DNA of 64,000 nt from positions 1 to 64,000 of the forward strand of contig JAURLQ010000013.1 of NCBI GenBank assembly GCA_030831125.1, given 5' to 3'. Under the pieces are notes generated by a model. It did not search any database. It was not told where the DNA came from and worked only from the letters and a program-made list of their open reading frames with translations. Below are positions 36,078 through 47,574 of this stretch, in pieces (within the stretch, counting starts at the first letter, position 1; each line of letters opens with the position of its first letter). This DNA is from Gammaproteobacteria bacterium (GTDB lineage Bacteria > Pseudomonadota > Gammaproteobacteria > Pseudomonadales > Pseudohongiellaceae). A program made the position numbers and the translations under genes.

Positions 36078-36219
36078 TCGACACGCCGCAAACCCGTCCG
36101 AGGGGGCTCGACTGCGGCCCGCAAGCGGGTCCAGCCACCCGCTATAGCGGGTGTCGTTCCTCAAAGCTGCAAGCTGCGCTTGCAATACGCTTTGCTCCAC
36201 CCATGCCGCAGATGGTCTC
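36078..36219 (+). repeat. Double-hairpin intergenic element, copy 3, with one nested insert
   Basis: Framework TCGACACGCCGCAAACCC ... GGGGGCTCGACTGCGGC / TGCCGCAGATGGTCTC as in copy 1. The first loop is empty; the second loop holds insert 3 (36119-36203). It lies between the fhs terminator and the convergent Na/Pi symporter gene. The rest of 35976-36361 shows nothing else. Confidence 0.85.
36119..36203 (+). repeat. Nested insert 3
   Basis: 85 bp, homologous to insert B at the same loop position. It contains the perfect palindrome CACCCGCTATAGCGGGTG, a CCGC-AA-GCGG hairpin, and CAAAGC-TGCAAGC/GCTTGCA-ATAC-GCTTTG. Compared with insert B the outer stem changes A:T to T:A on both sides, so pairing is kept. 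Confidence 0.8.
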
Positions 36220-36361
36220 CGTTCCATCTACAGAAATTAGCTATTGAGCATCTCTGAATTCCCGAAGGTTATAACAGGTAATACGGGTATAAAGGACACC
36301 CGCATACCGAGATATACAAGGCCGAAGCAGGGGAAATCTGGACAACATCCGGTGTTGCGTT

Positions 36362-38005
36362 TCAATTCCTCAGATTAAGCAGTTCCGATACTGTGCGGGC
36401 CTGTTCTCCCGGCAACATACAGTGTTCCAGAGCGTTGACCAGTGAATGCCCCGCCAGCAGGAACTCCCTGTTGATATTTAGAGCCGATGAAGCCTGTTCT
36501 CTGGCAAAAAAGCGCTGATCTATTGCTTCATAGATATCCGAGTTTGCACTGTCATGGGCAATCCTCACCCGGTCGAGCAATTGCCGCAACTGCTCGGGTG
36601 AAACCTTGTCCTGCCCTTCCAGGATATCCAGCAAAGTGCCATAGACCTCGTCAGAAACAGTGAGCAAACCGCTCAGGAAACGGGCACGGGGCGAACCTTC
36701 TTCCTCCATGAACAGTTTCATGTCCTTCTCCAGATCCTTGATGGCCTTGGTTGAATACAGACTGTCACGAATACAGACCCTCAGCTGCTGCAAGCGGCTC
36801 ACATGCACCTGTTCCATTTCCTTGCGGCCCAGCTCAAGCAGGTAGTCGGTCAGTTCATTTTCAGCGTCCTTGAGCTCGTTGTAGGCTATCTCCACACTCT
36901 CAGCCAGCAAGGTTTCTCTTGCAGCTTTCCTGTCCTGCAACAGACCAAGCCGCCAGGCATTGAGCAGTATGCTGGCAGCCAGCAACATCCGGACATCCTG
37001 TTCAAGAGCAGAAAATGCAGCAGCAGGCACTTCTGTTGTCACTTCCGCAATCAGCAGCTTCCTTTTCTTCGGACCGGGTACCAGTTTTTCTACCAGAGCT
37101 TCAATCCGTGATGCGAATGGCACAATCATGAACAGACCCATGAGGTTGAAAGTGCTGTGAAAGGCAACAAGACTGAACAACTGATCTTCGATAGAGTACA
37201 CATCGGCTATCAGCTTCAGTATCAAAGACATGCTCAGCAACGCGATCAATGCCGTTGCTACATTGAAGACAACATGTACCAGGGCTATCTGACGCTTCGT
37301 AGTAGATCCTCCCAGGGAACCCAGGACCACTGTACTGGTAGTTCCCAGGTCAGCACCAACAATGAGTACTGCTGCAGATTGCAGATCAAGTATCCCTGCG
37401 CTGAGCGCAGAGAGACTGATCATCATGGTTGCCGAACTCGACTGGATAAGGGCGGTAAGCATTACGCCAAAGCAGAAATATACCGGCAGGGACAGCGCTC
37501 GCAGTGATGCCACATCAATGAGCTCTACAACGAAACTGATGCTTTCTTTCATCAGTACCAAACCAAACAGCAGCAGTCCGAATGCAGTCACAAAGCGGCC
37601 TGTGGACTGTAGCCTGCCGCTTTCCTTGCTCATCACTGTCACCAGCGCACCAGCACCTATGCATATGGTATAGAACTCTGCCAGATCCAGCTTGAATCCT
37701 ATCCAGGCAACAAGCCAACCAGTGAAAGTTGTACCAAGATTGCTGCCCATGATCACGCCAATACCGTTGCGCAAAGGCAGAACACCTGCGCCGATGAAGG
37801 CCATGGTCATCAAACCGACTATGGAACTGCTCTGGAGTATTGCTGTCATGAAGATGCCCAGCAAAACTCCCTGGAAGGGAGTGCTGGTACCACGCTGCAG
37901 GGCCTGTCGCAGATGTCCTTCACCAAGCAGGGCGAGAGACTGCTCCAGCATACGCATGGCAAGCAGCAGTATGCCCATACCGGAAATGAAAGCCATGATT
38001 TGCAT
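36362..38005 (-). CDS. Na/Pi-cotransporter family protein with PhoU-like tail
   Basis: 547 aa. The N-terminal half (about 1-310) has the two inverted NptA repeats with the hallmark QSSS motifs (ILQSSSIVGLMTMAFIGAG and LIQSSSATMMISLSAL) and GSNLGTT / GADLGTT substrate-loop motifs, with about eight TM helices. The C-terminal about 200 residues form a PhoU-like helical domain. This is the YjbB/NptA type, which in E. coli exports phosphate. It is monocistronic and convergent with fhs across copy 3 of the repeat. Confidence 0.9.
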   Translation of the reverse strand: MQIMAFISGMGILLLAMRMLEQSLALLGEGHLRQALQRGTSTPFQGVLLGIFMTAILQSSSIVGLMTMAFIGAGVLPLRNGIGVIMGSNLGTTFTGWLVAWIGFKLDLAEFYTICIGAGALVTVMSKESGRLQSTGRFVTAFGLLLFGLVLMKESISFVVELIDVASLRALSLPVYFCFGVMLTALIQSSSATMMISLSALSAGILDLQSAAVLIVGADLGTTSTVVLGSLGGSTTKRQIALVHVVFNVATALIALLSMSLILKLIADVYSIEDQLFSLVAFHSTFNLMGLFMIVPFASRIEALVEKLVPGPKKRKLLIAEVTTEVPAAAFSALEQDVRMLLAASILLNAWRLGLLQDRKAARETLLAESVEIAYNELKDAENELTDYLLELGRKEMEQVHVSRLQQLRVCIRDSLYSTKAIKDLEKDMKLFMEEEGSPRARFLSGLLTVSDEVYGTLLDILEGQDKVSPEQLRQLLDRVRIAHDSANSDIYEAIDQRFFAREQASSALNINREFLLAGHSLVNALEHCMLPGEQARTVSELLNLRN

Positions 38006-38059
38006 GGGTCACCAATGCGTGAGCGCCAGAGGAGCTGCCCGGAATTTCAGCAGATCCCG

Positions 38060-40006
38060 CTACTGGGCCCTTTGCTCTTCTGAGTCCGGCACCTTGGCCG
38101 GACTGTTCCCGCTTGCGGCAACTCTGGCTGCTTCCAGTTCGCGTCTGGATACCCTGATCTGGTAGCTGTCGATACCGAAACGACTGGCATTCTGCGCTTC
38201 CATCAGTGCCATGGTTTCATCCGCGTCACCGAATTGTCCTGCAGCAACCTGATACAACATAAGCTCGGCCAGTGTATCAATCCTTTGGCTGGTTTCATGG
38301 GCCAGCCGATAATAAACAACACCCTGTGCATAAAAACCCTGATGGAAGCGCAGTATGCCGCGCAAACGCTGCAGATTGCTGTAATTGTTGGGGTTCAGTT
38401 GATTTGGCTCGAATTCGAATGCAGTTTCCAACAGCAACTCGATGTCGTCCAGTGAAACTTCAGGGCAACGGTTTTCAGCAACAAGGGTTAACAGGTTCTG
38501 CAGGGCATTCAGCCCATAGACAGATACCGGATACTGTTCCAACAGCATGCGGGAACGCTGAAGCCCCGCATCTTCCCTTATGCCGCTGCTGCACTCGATA
38601 ATCTGGATATGCAGAAAGGCTCCCGGTTCTGTCGGGGTGAGTTCCGTCAACTGACGCAGCTTGATGATGACATCTTCCACATTATCCCTGGCAGCCGGTG
38701 AATTCACATAACTGGTAATGGCCCTGCCAGAAAGGGGATGATCATTGATGGCCATGGTATGGAACAGCACGGGGTCACCCCACTCTGCAGCACGTGTACG
38801 GGTCATGAACAGCATCACAAGCACCACAAGCGGCAGAATCATTGCAACCTGCTTCATGACCGGGAATCTTGCAACAGCGTATACAGGCAGCAGAACAAGA
38901 CCTGCCAGGGCCATATAGTTGCGATGCTCGAAAACCAGTTCCAGAGGAAATATGGTTGATTCCATCAGGTGGCAAATCAGAAACCAGCTCAACCCGAAAG
39001 CCACTACCGGTGCACGTCTCCGCAAGGCCCAGATTGACCAGCAGGCCAGCAGCAGTAGCCCTCCCAGCAGCAGAGTGATGGCATCAATGCCCTGGGTAAC
39101 GGGATAATCATCATGGAACAGACTCATGTCCTTGAGACGGGGCAGAAAAATCAATCTCAGATAGAAGAACATGATGTGGATCTGACTCGACACCCGTTCC
39201 ATGAGTGTGAATGTACGTCCTGTGTAATCAGTCAGATAATCAATTTTCAGGGCAAACACCAGCACACCGAGTAGAAGGGGCAGGTAAATGCTAAGCGCAG
39301 CCAGTACGCCAAGTGGTCTGTCCTGCCGGTAGTACTGCCACCCGGTCCGGAAAACGAGCAATTCCATACCCAGCAGGAAAACCGGGATTAGCGCACCCAG
39401 TTCCTTGGAGAGTAGCGCACAGACACACATCAGGGGGAAGACCAGCCAGCCCCACACATAAAAACGCAAACTTCCGGATTCAAGACTTCTCAGTTTCATC
39501 CATGCCAGCAATGCAAGCAGGATGAAAGTCGAGGAAAGCATGGCCATGCGCTGCACTGCATACATCACCGTGCTGACCTGAAGGGGATGCATGAGCCAGA
39601 GCCCCGCTGTAATCCCTGCAACCATCAGTGCCCCTCTACCTGCCAGTTGCGGATCCAGTCTGGACAGCACCAGATAGAACAGCCTGAAAATCAGCATACC
39701 GTTTAACAGGTGCAAGAGCAGGTTGTGGAATTTGTAGCCCCAGGGATCAAGACCGAACTGCAGGGCAGTAAGCATGAAACTGAGAACAGAAATACTGCGG
39801 CCAAGCATGCCGCTGCCGTTGTGGGTAATGGTGTAGATCACCGCATCAATATTGCGGGGATCCACATAGGGAGCAACTATATTCGGCTGATCATCCAGCA
39901 TGAAATCGCCGGAAAGCCCTGGCCAGTAGACCCAGGCGGTCAAACCCATGCAGACAGCGAGGGCTGTCACCACATAAAGGGCTATCCGGATTCTGTCATT
40001 CATCAT
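38060..40006 (-). CDS. Polytopic membrane glycosyltransferase-like protein with C-terminal TPR region
   Basis: About 648 aa from the ATG at 40006; an upstream start at 40051 is possible. Some ten to eleven TM helices are followed after about residue 440 by a soluble helical region with TPR character. Near the N-terminus FMLDDQPNIV places an acidic pair in the first periplasmic loop, as in GT-C enzymes and TMTC-like proteins. The order YAVQRMAMLSS ... SKELGALIPVFLLGMELL is common to the TfpW/TMTC-like group. It lies 180 bp downstream of pilA on the same strand, so pilin glycosylation is a reasonable but unproven role. Donor and acceptor are unknown. Confidence 0.7.
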   Translation of the reverse strand: MMNDRIRIALYVVTALAVCMGLTAWVYWPGLSGDFMLDDQPNIVAPYVDPRNIDAVIYTITHNGSGMLGRSISVLSFMLTALQFGLDPWGYKFHNLLLHLLNGMLIFRLFYLVLSRLDPQLAGRGALMVAGITAGLWLMHPLQVSTVMYAVQRMAMLSSTFILLALLAWMKLRSLESGSLRFYVWGWLVFPLMCVCALLSKELGALIPVFLLGMELLVFRTGWQYYRQDRPLGVLAALSIYLPLLLGVLVFALKIDYLTDYTGRTFTLMERVSSQIHIMFFYLRLIFLPRLKDMSLFHDDYPVTQGIDAITLLLGGLLLLACWSIWALRRRAPVVAFGLSWFLICHLMESTIFPLELVFEHRNYMALAGLVLLPVYAVARFPVMKQVAMILPLVVLVMLFMTRTRAAEWGDPVLFHTMAINDHPLSGRAITSYVNSPAARDNVEDVIIKLRQLTELTPTEPGAFLHIQIIECSSGIREDAGLQRSRMLLEQYPVSVYGLNALQNLLTLVAENRCPEVSLDDIELLLETAFEFEPNQLNPNNYSNLQRLRGILRFHQGFYAQGVVYYRLAHETSQRIDTLAELMLYQVAAGQFGDADETMALMEAQNASRFGIDSYQIRVSRRELEAARVAASGNSPAKVPDSEEQRAQ

Positions 40007-40124
40007 GCGAAGTAGATCAGTTTCAGTTACACAGTGCCAACCATGCTTCACATCCAGACAGGAAGCAGATGCTGTCTGGTCTGCATGTGTTGTTTGATGT
40101 GTATTGTGCAGTAATGCTGCGGAT

Positions 40125-40155
40125 AAAAAAAAGCCAGCCCTTGTGGGCTGGCTTT
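40125..40155 (-). terminator. Intrinsic terminator after pilA
   Basis: Eleven-bp perfect stem (AAAGCCAGCCC / GGGCTGGCTTT, 40130-40155) with a TTGT loop. On the minus strand it is followed by an eight-residue T tract (A tract 40125-40132 on the plus strand). It separates pilA from the glycosyltransferase-like gene, so the latter needs readthrough or its own promoter. Confidence 0.92.
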
Positions 40156-40186
40156 GTGTACCAGTTTATACCCGAAGGTATGAAAG

Positions 40187-40600
40187 TTACTGGCAGCTGC
40201 TTGGCATGTAGCGGGTGCCAGCATTCGGGGTACACTCCCAGTTTACGCCACCTGCAGTGCTGATGGTCGGGACCATGGTCATGACCACGGTAGCACCAAG
40301 ACCAGTGTTGTTACCGGTTACGATGATTGCAGTGCCGGACCAGCTGACGCTACGAACCATTGTAGAAGTGTTGTTTTCTACACGGACATTACCCTGGGCC
40401 GGAATGGCGCCAGAAGTAATGATGTACTCGGAAATGGTGTTTTTGCTGGAGCTTGCAGCCAGAATCAGTTCAGCTGCTTTCGCACGAACGGTGTAGTCCT
40501 GATAGGCAGGCAGTGCAACTGCAGCCAGAATACCGATAATCGCAATAACAATCATCAATTCAATGAGGGTAAAACCCTTCTGTACTTTCTTGTTTTGCAT
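40187..40600 (-). CDS. pilA: Type IV pilin (PilA-like major pilin)
   Basis: 137 aa from the ATG with AAGGAG 7 bp upstream. Class III signal: [16 protein letters not shown], cut by prepilin peptidase between Gly and Phe, with mature Glu5. The hydrophobic helix [20 protein letters not shown] is the type IVa hallmark. A Cys pair near the C-terminus ([17 protein letters not shown]) forms the D-loop. The mature protein is about 128 aa. Promoter type cannot be fixed; I did not find a sigma-54 -24/-12 match. GTTAAA-GAT-TTTAAC lies at 40627-40641 in the leader. Confidence 0.95.
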   Translation of the reverse strand: MQNKKVQKGFTLIELMIVIAIIGILAAVALPAYQDYTVRAKAAELILAASSSKNTISEYIITSGAIPAQGNVRVENNTSTMVRSVSWSGTAIIVTGNNTGLGATVVMTMVPTISTAGGVNWECTPNAGTRYMPSSCQ

Positions 40601-40920
40601 GGTGTTGCTCCTTGGGAAGCGTGTGGTTAAAATCTTTAACTCGGATGTTTGCATGACGGTCGCCCTGATTACCGCAGGGTTCATCCTGAATTACCTCGCC
40701 GGTCATCATCCCTGGGACCATCGTGCTCACAAATCAACAAGCAGGGAATACAGAGCAAGGCCCATGCCAGATTCACGAAATCCGTCATGCCTTGTAAAAA
40801 CTGTGCGCTGGTTCACAATATCTTGTGTCATACAGCCTGAGTGCGCGAAAATTTTATTCAAAATTCATATACATAGCGCTTTGACATCACGCTGACCAAG
40901 ACGACAAGCGTGTCTGGATG

Positions 40921-40945
40921 TGACATTTTTTGTCACTTTATGACA
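40921..40945. promoter_or_regulatory. Overlapping TGACA/TGTCA dyads
   Basis: TGACA-N5-TGTCA (40921-40935) overlaps TGTCA-N5-TGACA (40931-40945), and GTCACTTTAT recurs at 40932 and near 40965. They lie in the 472-bp region between pilA and the methyltransferase-like gene, about 130 bp before the latter. The spacing suggests a dimeric regulator site. No other gene is visible in 40601-41072. Confidence 0.4.
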
Positions 40946-41072
40946 TTGACTGAAAGCCATTTTGGTCACTTTATTCGTGTTTGACCCTACCCATGACCTG
41001 ACACTACCATCCGGTTCGGCTGCCCCTGAACAGAGCGGGTTTGTCACCATCATAAAAGAACAGGAACAACAG

Positions 41073-42245
41073 ATGGACAACGCACGCAACAGGAAGAAAA
41101 CTGAGCCCGGCCAGTCCTCAGGTAAAAAAGCCAATTTCCGGTTTTATGACAACCGTCAGAACTATCTGTCCTTCATCAACACCTGCAACGAGAAATACAC
41201 AATCGCCAAAAGGGCTGGCAAGGAGTTTCAGTACCTCCACCCCTCTCCTCCTGCCCTGAGGATTTATGATGCCGGCATGGGCGATGCCACCGTTCTATCC
41301 GATTGCATGCGGGATCTTCATCAGCGCTTTCCGAATGTGCCGATGGTGGTAGTTGCCAAGGAAATCAGTATGGAAGATGTGCGCATTGGTCTCGACAAGA
41401 TGGTCGACCGTTTCTGCGAACATCCCTCAACCGTGCTGGTACTGACCAATCTGAACTATGCAGACTGCCGGCTGATGCCTTCAAACATTGCCTCTGCCAA
41501 TGCCATGAACTGGCAGGAAATCAAGCTCGAAGGCACCAACTCCTACGGTTATAAACAGCAGATTGAAAGCCTGCATGATATGTTTGCCCATGGCTGGGAA
41601 ACCCAGACCAGCAAGGTTTCCGGTAATCCGCTGTTCAAGCGTCCTTCGGTGGTGGTGATCTACCGGGAGGATCACCGGATCCTGCTGGACGCCGTTATCC
41701 CACGAGCCGGCCTGCAGAACTGGTATTACGATTTCATCCTGGCGTCCCAACCCTGGCGCGCCCGGACTGCTGCCCGTTTCAAGGCTGAACGTATCGTGGT
41801 GCCACTTGCACGTTCCCTGGCTCCCGGTGGACGGATGCTGGTGATACAGACGTGTGGCGAAGACCCTGCAGAGGAAGTGATCAAACAGTTCTGGCCAAAG
41901 GAAAAGCCGTTCCCTGTAGATCGCCATGCCATCCTGAAGGAAACCAAGGCATTGCTGGGGCGTGATGTACGTCAATTCAATGTCAAGGCCGGCACCGACA
42001 AACAAAGTATATTTCCCTACCGTATGCATGCTCTGCCTTCGGAAATCGAGGGTGCGAGTATCGGTACCTCAACGCTGTTTGCAGCATGGAATGCTGCCGT
42101 ATATGTCAACCAGATCGAGGACCAGCGCCTGGAGGCGGTGATCCAGCAGGGCAGTTATCTGAAGACCACAGCAAAAATCCTGAACAAGTATGGTGGTCTG
42201 TACTTCAACGACGAAAGCTTTGTGATCTCACGAAACCGCAACTGA
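41073..42245 (+). CDS. SAM-dependent methyltransferase-like protein of unknown function
   Basis: 390 aa from the ATG at 41073 with AGGA 7 bp upstream; the frame stays open to a TTG at 40962 but that extension lacks a ribosome site. After a basic, low-complexity start (about 25 aa) comes FRFYDNRQNYLSFINTCNEK, then LRIYDAGMGDATVLSDCMRDL, a class I methyltransferase motif I, and VVVAKEISMEDV as the likely acidic motif II. A later segment, RSLAPGGRMLVIQTCGED, fits motif post-III. The C-terminal 120 residues are unassigned. Target molecule unknown. It stands alone between pilA (divergent) and a repeat-rich region before metG. Confidence 0.65.
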   Translation: MDNARNRKKTEPGQSSGKKANFRFYDNRQNYLSFINTCNEKYTIAKRAGKEFQYLHPSPPALRIYDAGMGDATVLSDCMRDLHQRFPNVPMVVVAKEISMEDVRIGLDKMVDRFCEHPSTVLVLTNLNYADCRLMPSNIASANAMNWQEIKLEGTNSYGYKQQIESLHDMFAHGWETQTSKVSGNPLFKRPSVVVIYREDHRILLDAVIPRAGLQNWYYDFILASQPWRARTAARFKAERIVVPLARSLAPGGRMLVIQTCGEDPAEEVIKQFWPKEKPFPVDRHAILKETKALLGRDVRQFNVKAGTDKQSIFPYRMHALPSEIEGASIGTSTLFAAWNAAVYVNQIEDQRLEAVIQQGSYLKTTAKILNKYGGLYFNDESFVISRNRN

Positions 42246-42284
42246 AGACCGGATCAAGAGTTTCAGCCCCCTGGAATAATCTGG

Positions 42285-42313
42285 AAACGAACACCAGGGT
42301 GTTTCCGTTCGCT
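42285..42313 (+). repeat. 29-bp inverted repeat, left arm
   Basis: AAACGAACACCAGGGTGTTT followed by CCGTTCGCT. The exact reverse complement is at 42455-42483, 141 bp away. Each arm contains its own palindrome AACACCAGGGTGTT. Confidence 0.9.
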
Positions 42314-42332
42314 AACAGTTTCAGTGTTCAGT

Positions 42333-42392
42333 GGACACCCACTTCAGATCAAGTGGCACCCGGCCTTGTATACCCGTTGGTATGGGTATCCC
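42333..42392 (+). repeat. About 60-bp direct repeat, copy 1
   Basis: Runs GGACACCCACTTCAGATCAA ... TGGTATGGGTATCCC. The ends are inverted repeats of each other (GGACACCCA / TGGGTATCC). Copy 2 is at 42518-42576, about 80% alike by eye. Located inside the span of the 29-bp inverted repeats. Confidence 0.85.
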
Positions 42393-42454
42393 ATGAAGAA
42401 CAGGGCCTTGCAATTCACAGAACGACAGGGTGGTTCCGGTGAGGAGCAGGAGCG

Positions 42455-42483
42455 AGCGAACGGAAACACCCTGGTGTTCGTTT
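42455..42483 (-). repeat. 29-bp inverted repeat, right arm
   Basis: Exact reverse complement of 42285-42313, starting AGCGAACGGAAACACCCTGG. The flanks are partly conserved too (TTATCTGG / CCAGATAATT-like sequence), so the duplicated unit may be slightly longer. Confidence 0.9.
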
Positions 42484-42517
42484 TCAAATTATCTGGACAG
42501 TTTTCAGGAATTTTCAG

Positions 42518-42576
42518 GGGACGCCCACTTCAGATCAATTGGCACAGGCCTTATATACCCACTGGTATGGGTGTCC
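42518..42576 (+). repeat. About 60-bp direct repeat, copy 2
   Basis: Runs GGGACGCCCACTTCAGATCA ... TGGTATGGGTGTCCC with 10-bp inverted ends (one mismatch). It lies 106 bp before the metG start, so it will be in or next to the metG leader. No gene is seen in 42246-42681. Confidence 0.85.
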
Positions 42577-42681
42577 CTTGAAAAGCCTTCAGGAGCCCCG
42601 GCAATCAGTGCTTCACCTTTAATCTTGCTGCTCTCTTGGTTACTATGCCTCGCCTCACCAAAGCAGTAACCGGACAGATAC

Positions 42682-46018
<3,337 letters not shown>

Positions 46019-46035
46019 TACCGGCACCTGCAGTT

Positions 46036-47520
46036 TTACTGCCAAATGGGCAGGCGCATCCAGAATTGGGCCCCCTGCCCCGCCTCGCAGTCACAACCCA
46101 CAGATCCTCCGTGCATTTCCGCAATCGATTTCACTATGGAAAGCCCCAGACCGGTTGAGGATTCTCCACCGGTTGGCCTGGCGCTGAGCCTCTGGAATTT
46201 GCCGAAAACCTTTTTCTGGTCTGCATTGGTGAGCCCCGGCCCCTGATCAGCAACCCGGAACTCCAGAGTACCCGGCTCCGTTGGCAACTCTTTAAGGCTG
46301 ATCCTGATGGTTTTGCCTTCAGGTGAATATTTCACGGCATTGCTGATATAGTTTTCGAGCGCTTCTCGCATGCGCGTTCTGTCGCCACGAACATGCAGAT
46401 CCAGCGCAATGTCCAGCTTCATTGTCTGCTGCTTGCGATGCGCAAGATTCCGGTTGAAATCAATGATCTTGAGTAGAAAATCGGAAAGGTCGAAAACTTC
46501 GCTGCTCATGGCGGCCTGCTCAATATTCTCGGTCGACAGAATGCTGTTGACCACTTCCGACATATGACTGGCAGTTTCATGGATACTCTGCACATACCGG
46601 GTTATTTTTTCGGGAGTTGAAACCGCCTCTGATGATCCTTTCAGGATGATCTGTGACAATCCGACAACCCCTGCGATGGGATTTTTAAGATCGTGCGTTG
46701 CAATTGACAGGAATTCGCTCTTGGCCTTGCTTGCTGCTTCGGCCAGTTCCTTTTGCTGCAGGGTTTCCTGCTTTGAAATTTCAAGTGCCTCAATAGTGCT
46801 GTCACTCAGTGATTTCAATCTTACCAGAAGGCGCGAAAGGACCAGACTCAGCAGCAATGTCAGTAGCACTGCTCCTGCGGCTGCAATTCTCAGTTGGTTC
46901 AGTGTGCTGTTGAACTCCCTGACTGAAAAGTCCACACCAAGATAGCCAAGGTAGTTACCTTCAGCATCAAACATCGGCGACTCTCCTGTGATAAATTCTC
47001 CGTATTCATCAGAAAAAGTACCAGGATAGACATAGCGGTTGCCGGCACGCAGCACCCGATTTTCCTCGTCATCTTCGTTCGGCTCGTAATCTTCCATCAG
47101 GGCCGATCCATAAATTTCCATGCCGGTTACGGTCAACATGCTGCTGATACCGGGATCATTGGCAGTATCGAGTACAAAGCGCTCCATGCCATCAGCTACA
47201 CGCATGGTATACAGATACTGGATACGAGGATTACCCTTGTGGAATCTGATCAGGGGCGCAAGGGTATTACGGTATAGATCGGAGTCCATTTGGTCGGCGC
47301 TTGTCAATTGCTCATGCGCCTCGATGTCTACCAGCTCCACCGCCATGCTGCTCAGGTACGAAATGTTTTCCCGCAGAGCTGAATCAAAATCCCGGTAGGC
47401 TGTTATATAGAAATAGTAAACAACAGAACCAATTCCGCCGAAGAGCATCAGGAATGCGACATGGCCCACTGCAGTCGGGCTGAGTCCGGACAACAGTTTT
47501 GTAGGCTTTTCCAGTGGCAT
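46036..47520 (-). CDS. Membrane sensor histidine kinase (orphan)
   Basis: 494 aa. TM1 (VAFLMLFGGIGSVVYYFYI), a periplasmic sensor region of about 170 residues with Cache-like features (VADGMERFVLDTANDPG; ITGESPMFDAEGNYLGYLGVDFSV), TM2 (AAAGAVLLTLLLSLVLSRLL), a short coiled coil, then HisKA (FLSIATHDLKNPIAG) and HATPase_c (NYISNAVKYSPEG; DQGPGL; GLGLSIVKSIAEMHGG). HisKA N- and G-boxes are complete, so it should be active. No response regulator gene adjoins it; the partner must be elsewhere. The PPTase gene lies upstream on the same strand, 54 bp away. Confidence 0.9.
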   Translation of the reverse strand: MPLEKPTKLLSGLSPTAVGHVAFLMLFGGIGSVVYYFYITAYRDFDSALRENISYLSSMAVELVDIEAHEQLTSADQMDSDLYRNTLAPLIRFHKGNPRIQYLYTMRVADGMERFVLDTANDPGISSMLTVTGMEIYGSALMEDYEPNEDDEENRVLRAGNRYVYPGTFSDEYGEFITGESPMFDAEGNYLGYLGVDFSVREFNSTLNQLRIAAAGAVLLTLLLSLVLSRLLVRLKSLSDSTIEALEISKQETLQQKELAEAASKAKSEFLSIATHDLKNPIAGVVGLSQIILKGSSEAVSTPEKITRYVQSIHETASHMSEVVNSILSTENIEQAAMSSEVFDLSDFLLKIIDFNRNLAHRKQQTMKLDIALDLHVRGDRTRMREALENYISNAVKYSPEGKTIRISLKELPTEPGTLEFRVADQGPGLTNADQKKVFGKFQRLSARPTGGESSTGLGLSIVKSIAEMHGGSVGCDCEAGQGAQFWMRLPIWQ

Positions 47521-47574
47521 GCTCAGTCAGTTTTATCCTTGTTCATTATTGTTTTTTCCCATCAACCAGCACGC

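Noticed and set aside
33784-36219. Possible CRISPR array from repeated palindromes around fhs
   Set aside because: Copies are few, widely spaced, differ in internal length and have no spacer-repeat periodicity.
29414-36219. Conventional insertion sequence
   Set aside because: No transposase frame lies in or between the repeats; elements are only 63-215 bp.
36220-36361. Possible tRNA or small RNA in the gap before the Na/Pi symporter
   Set aside because: No cloverleaf, T-loop consensus or terminator could be found.
37157-37507. Plus-strand open frames opposite the Na/Pi symporter
   Set aside because: Antisense shadows of a clear membrane protein gene.
40601-40900. Sigma-54 promoter for pilA
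   Set aside because: I looked for a TGGCAC-N5-TTGC match on the minus strand upstream of the start and found none.
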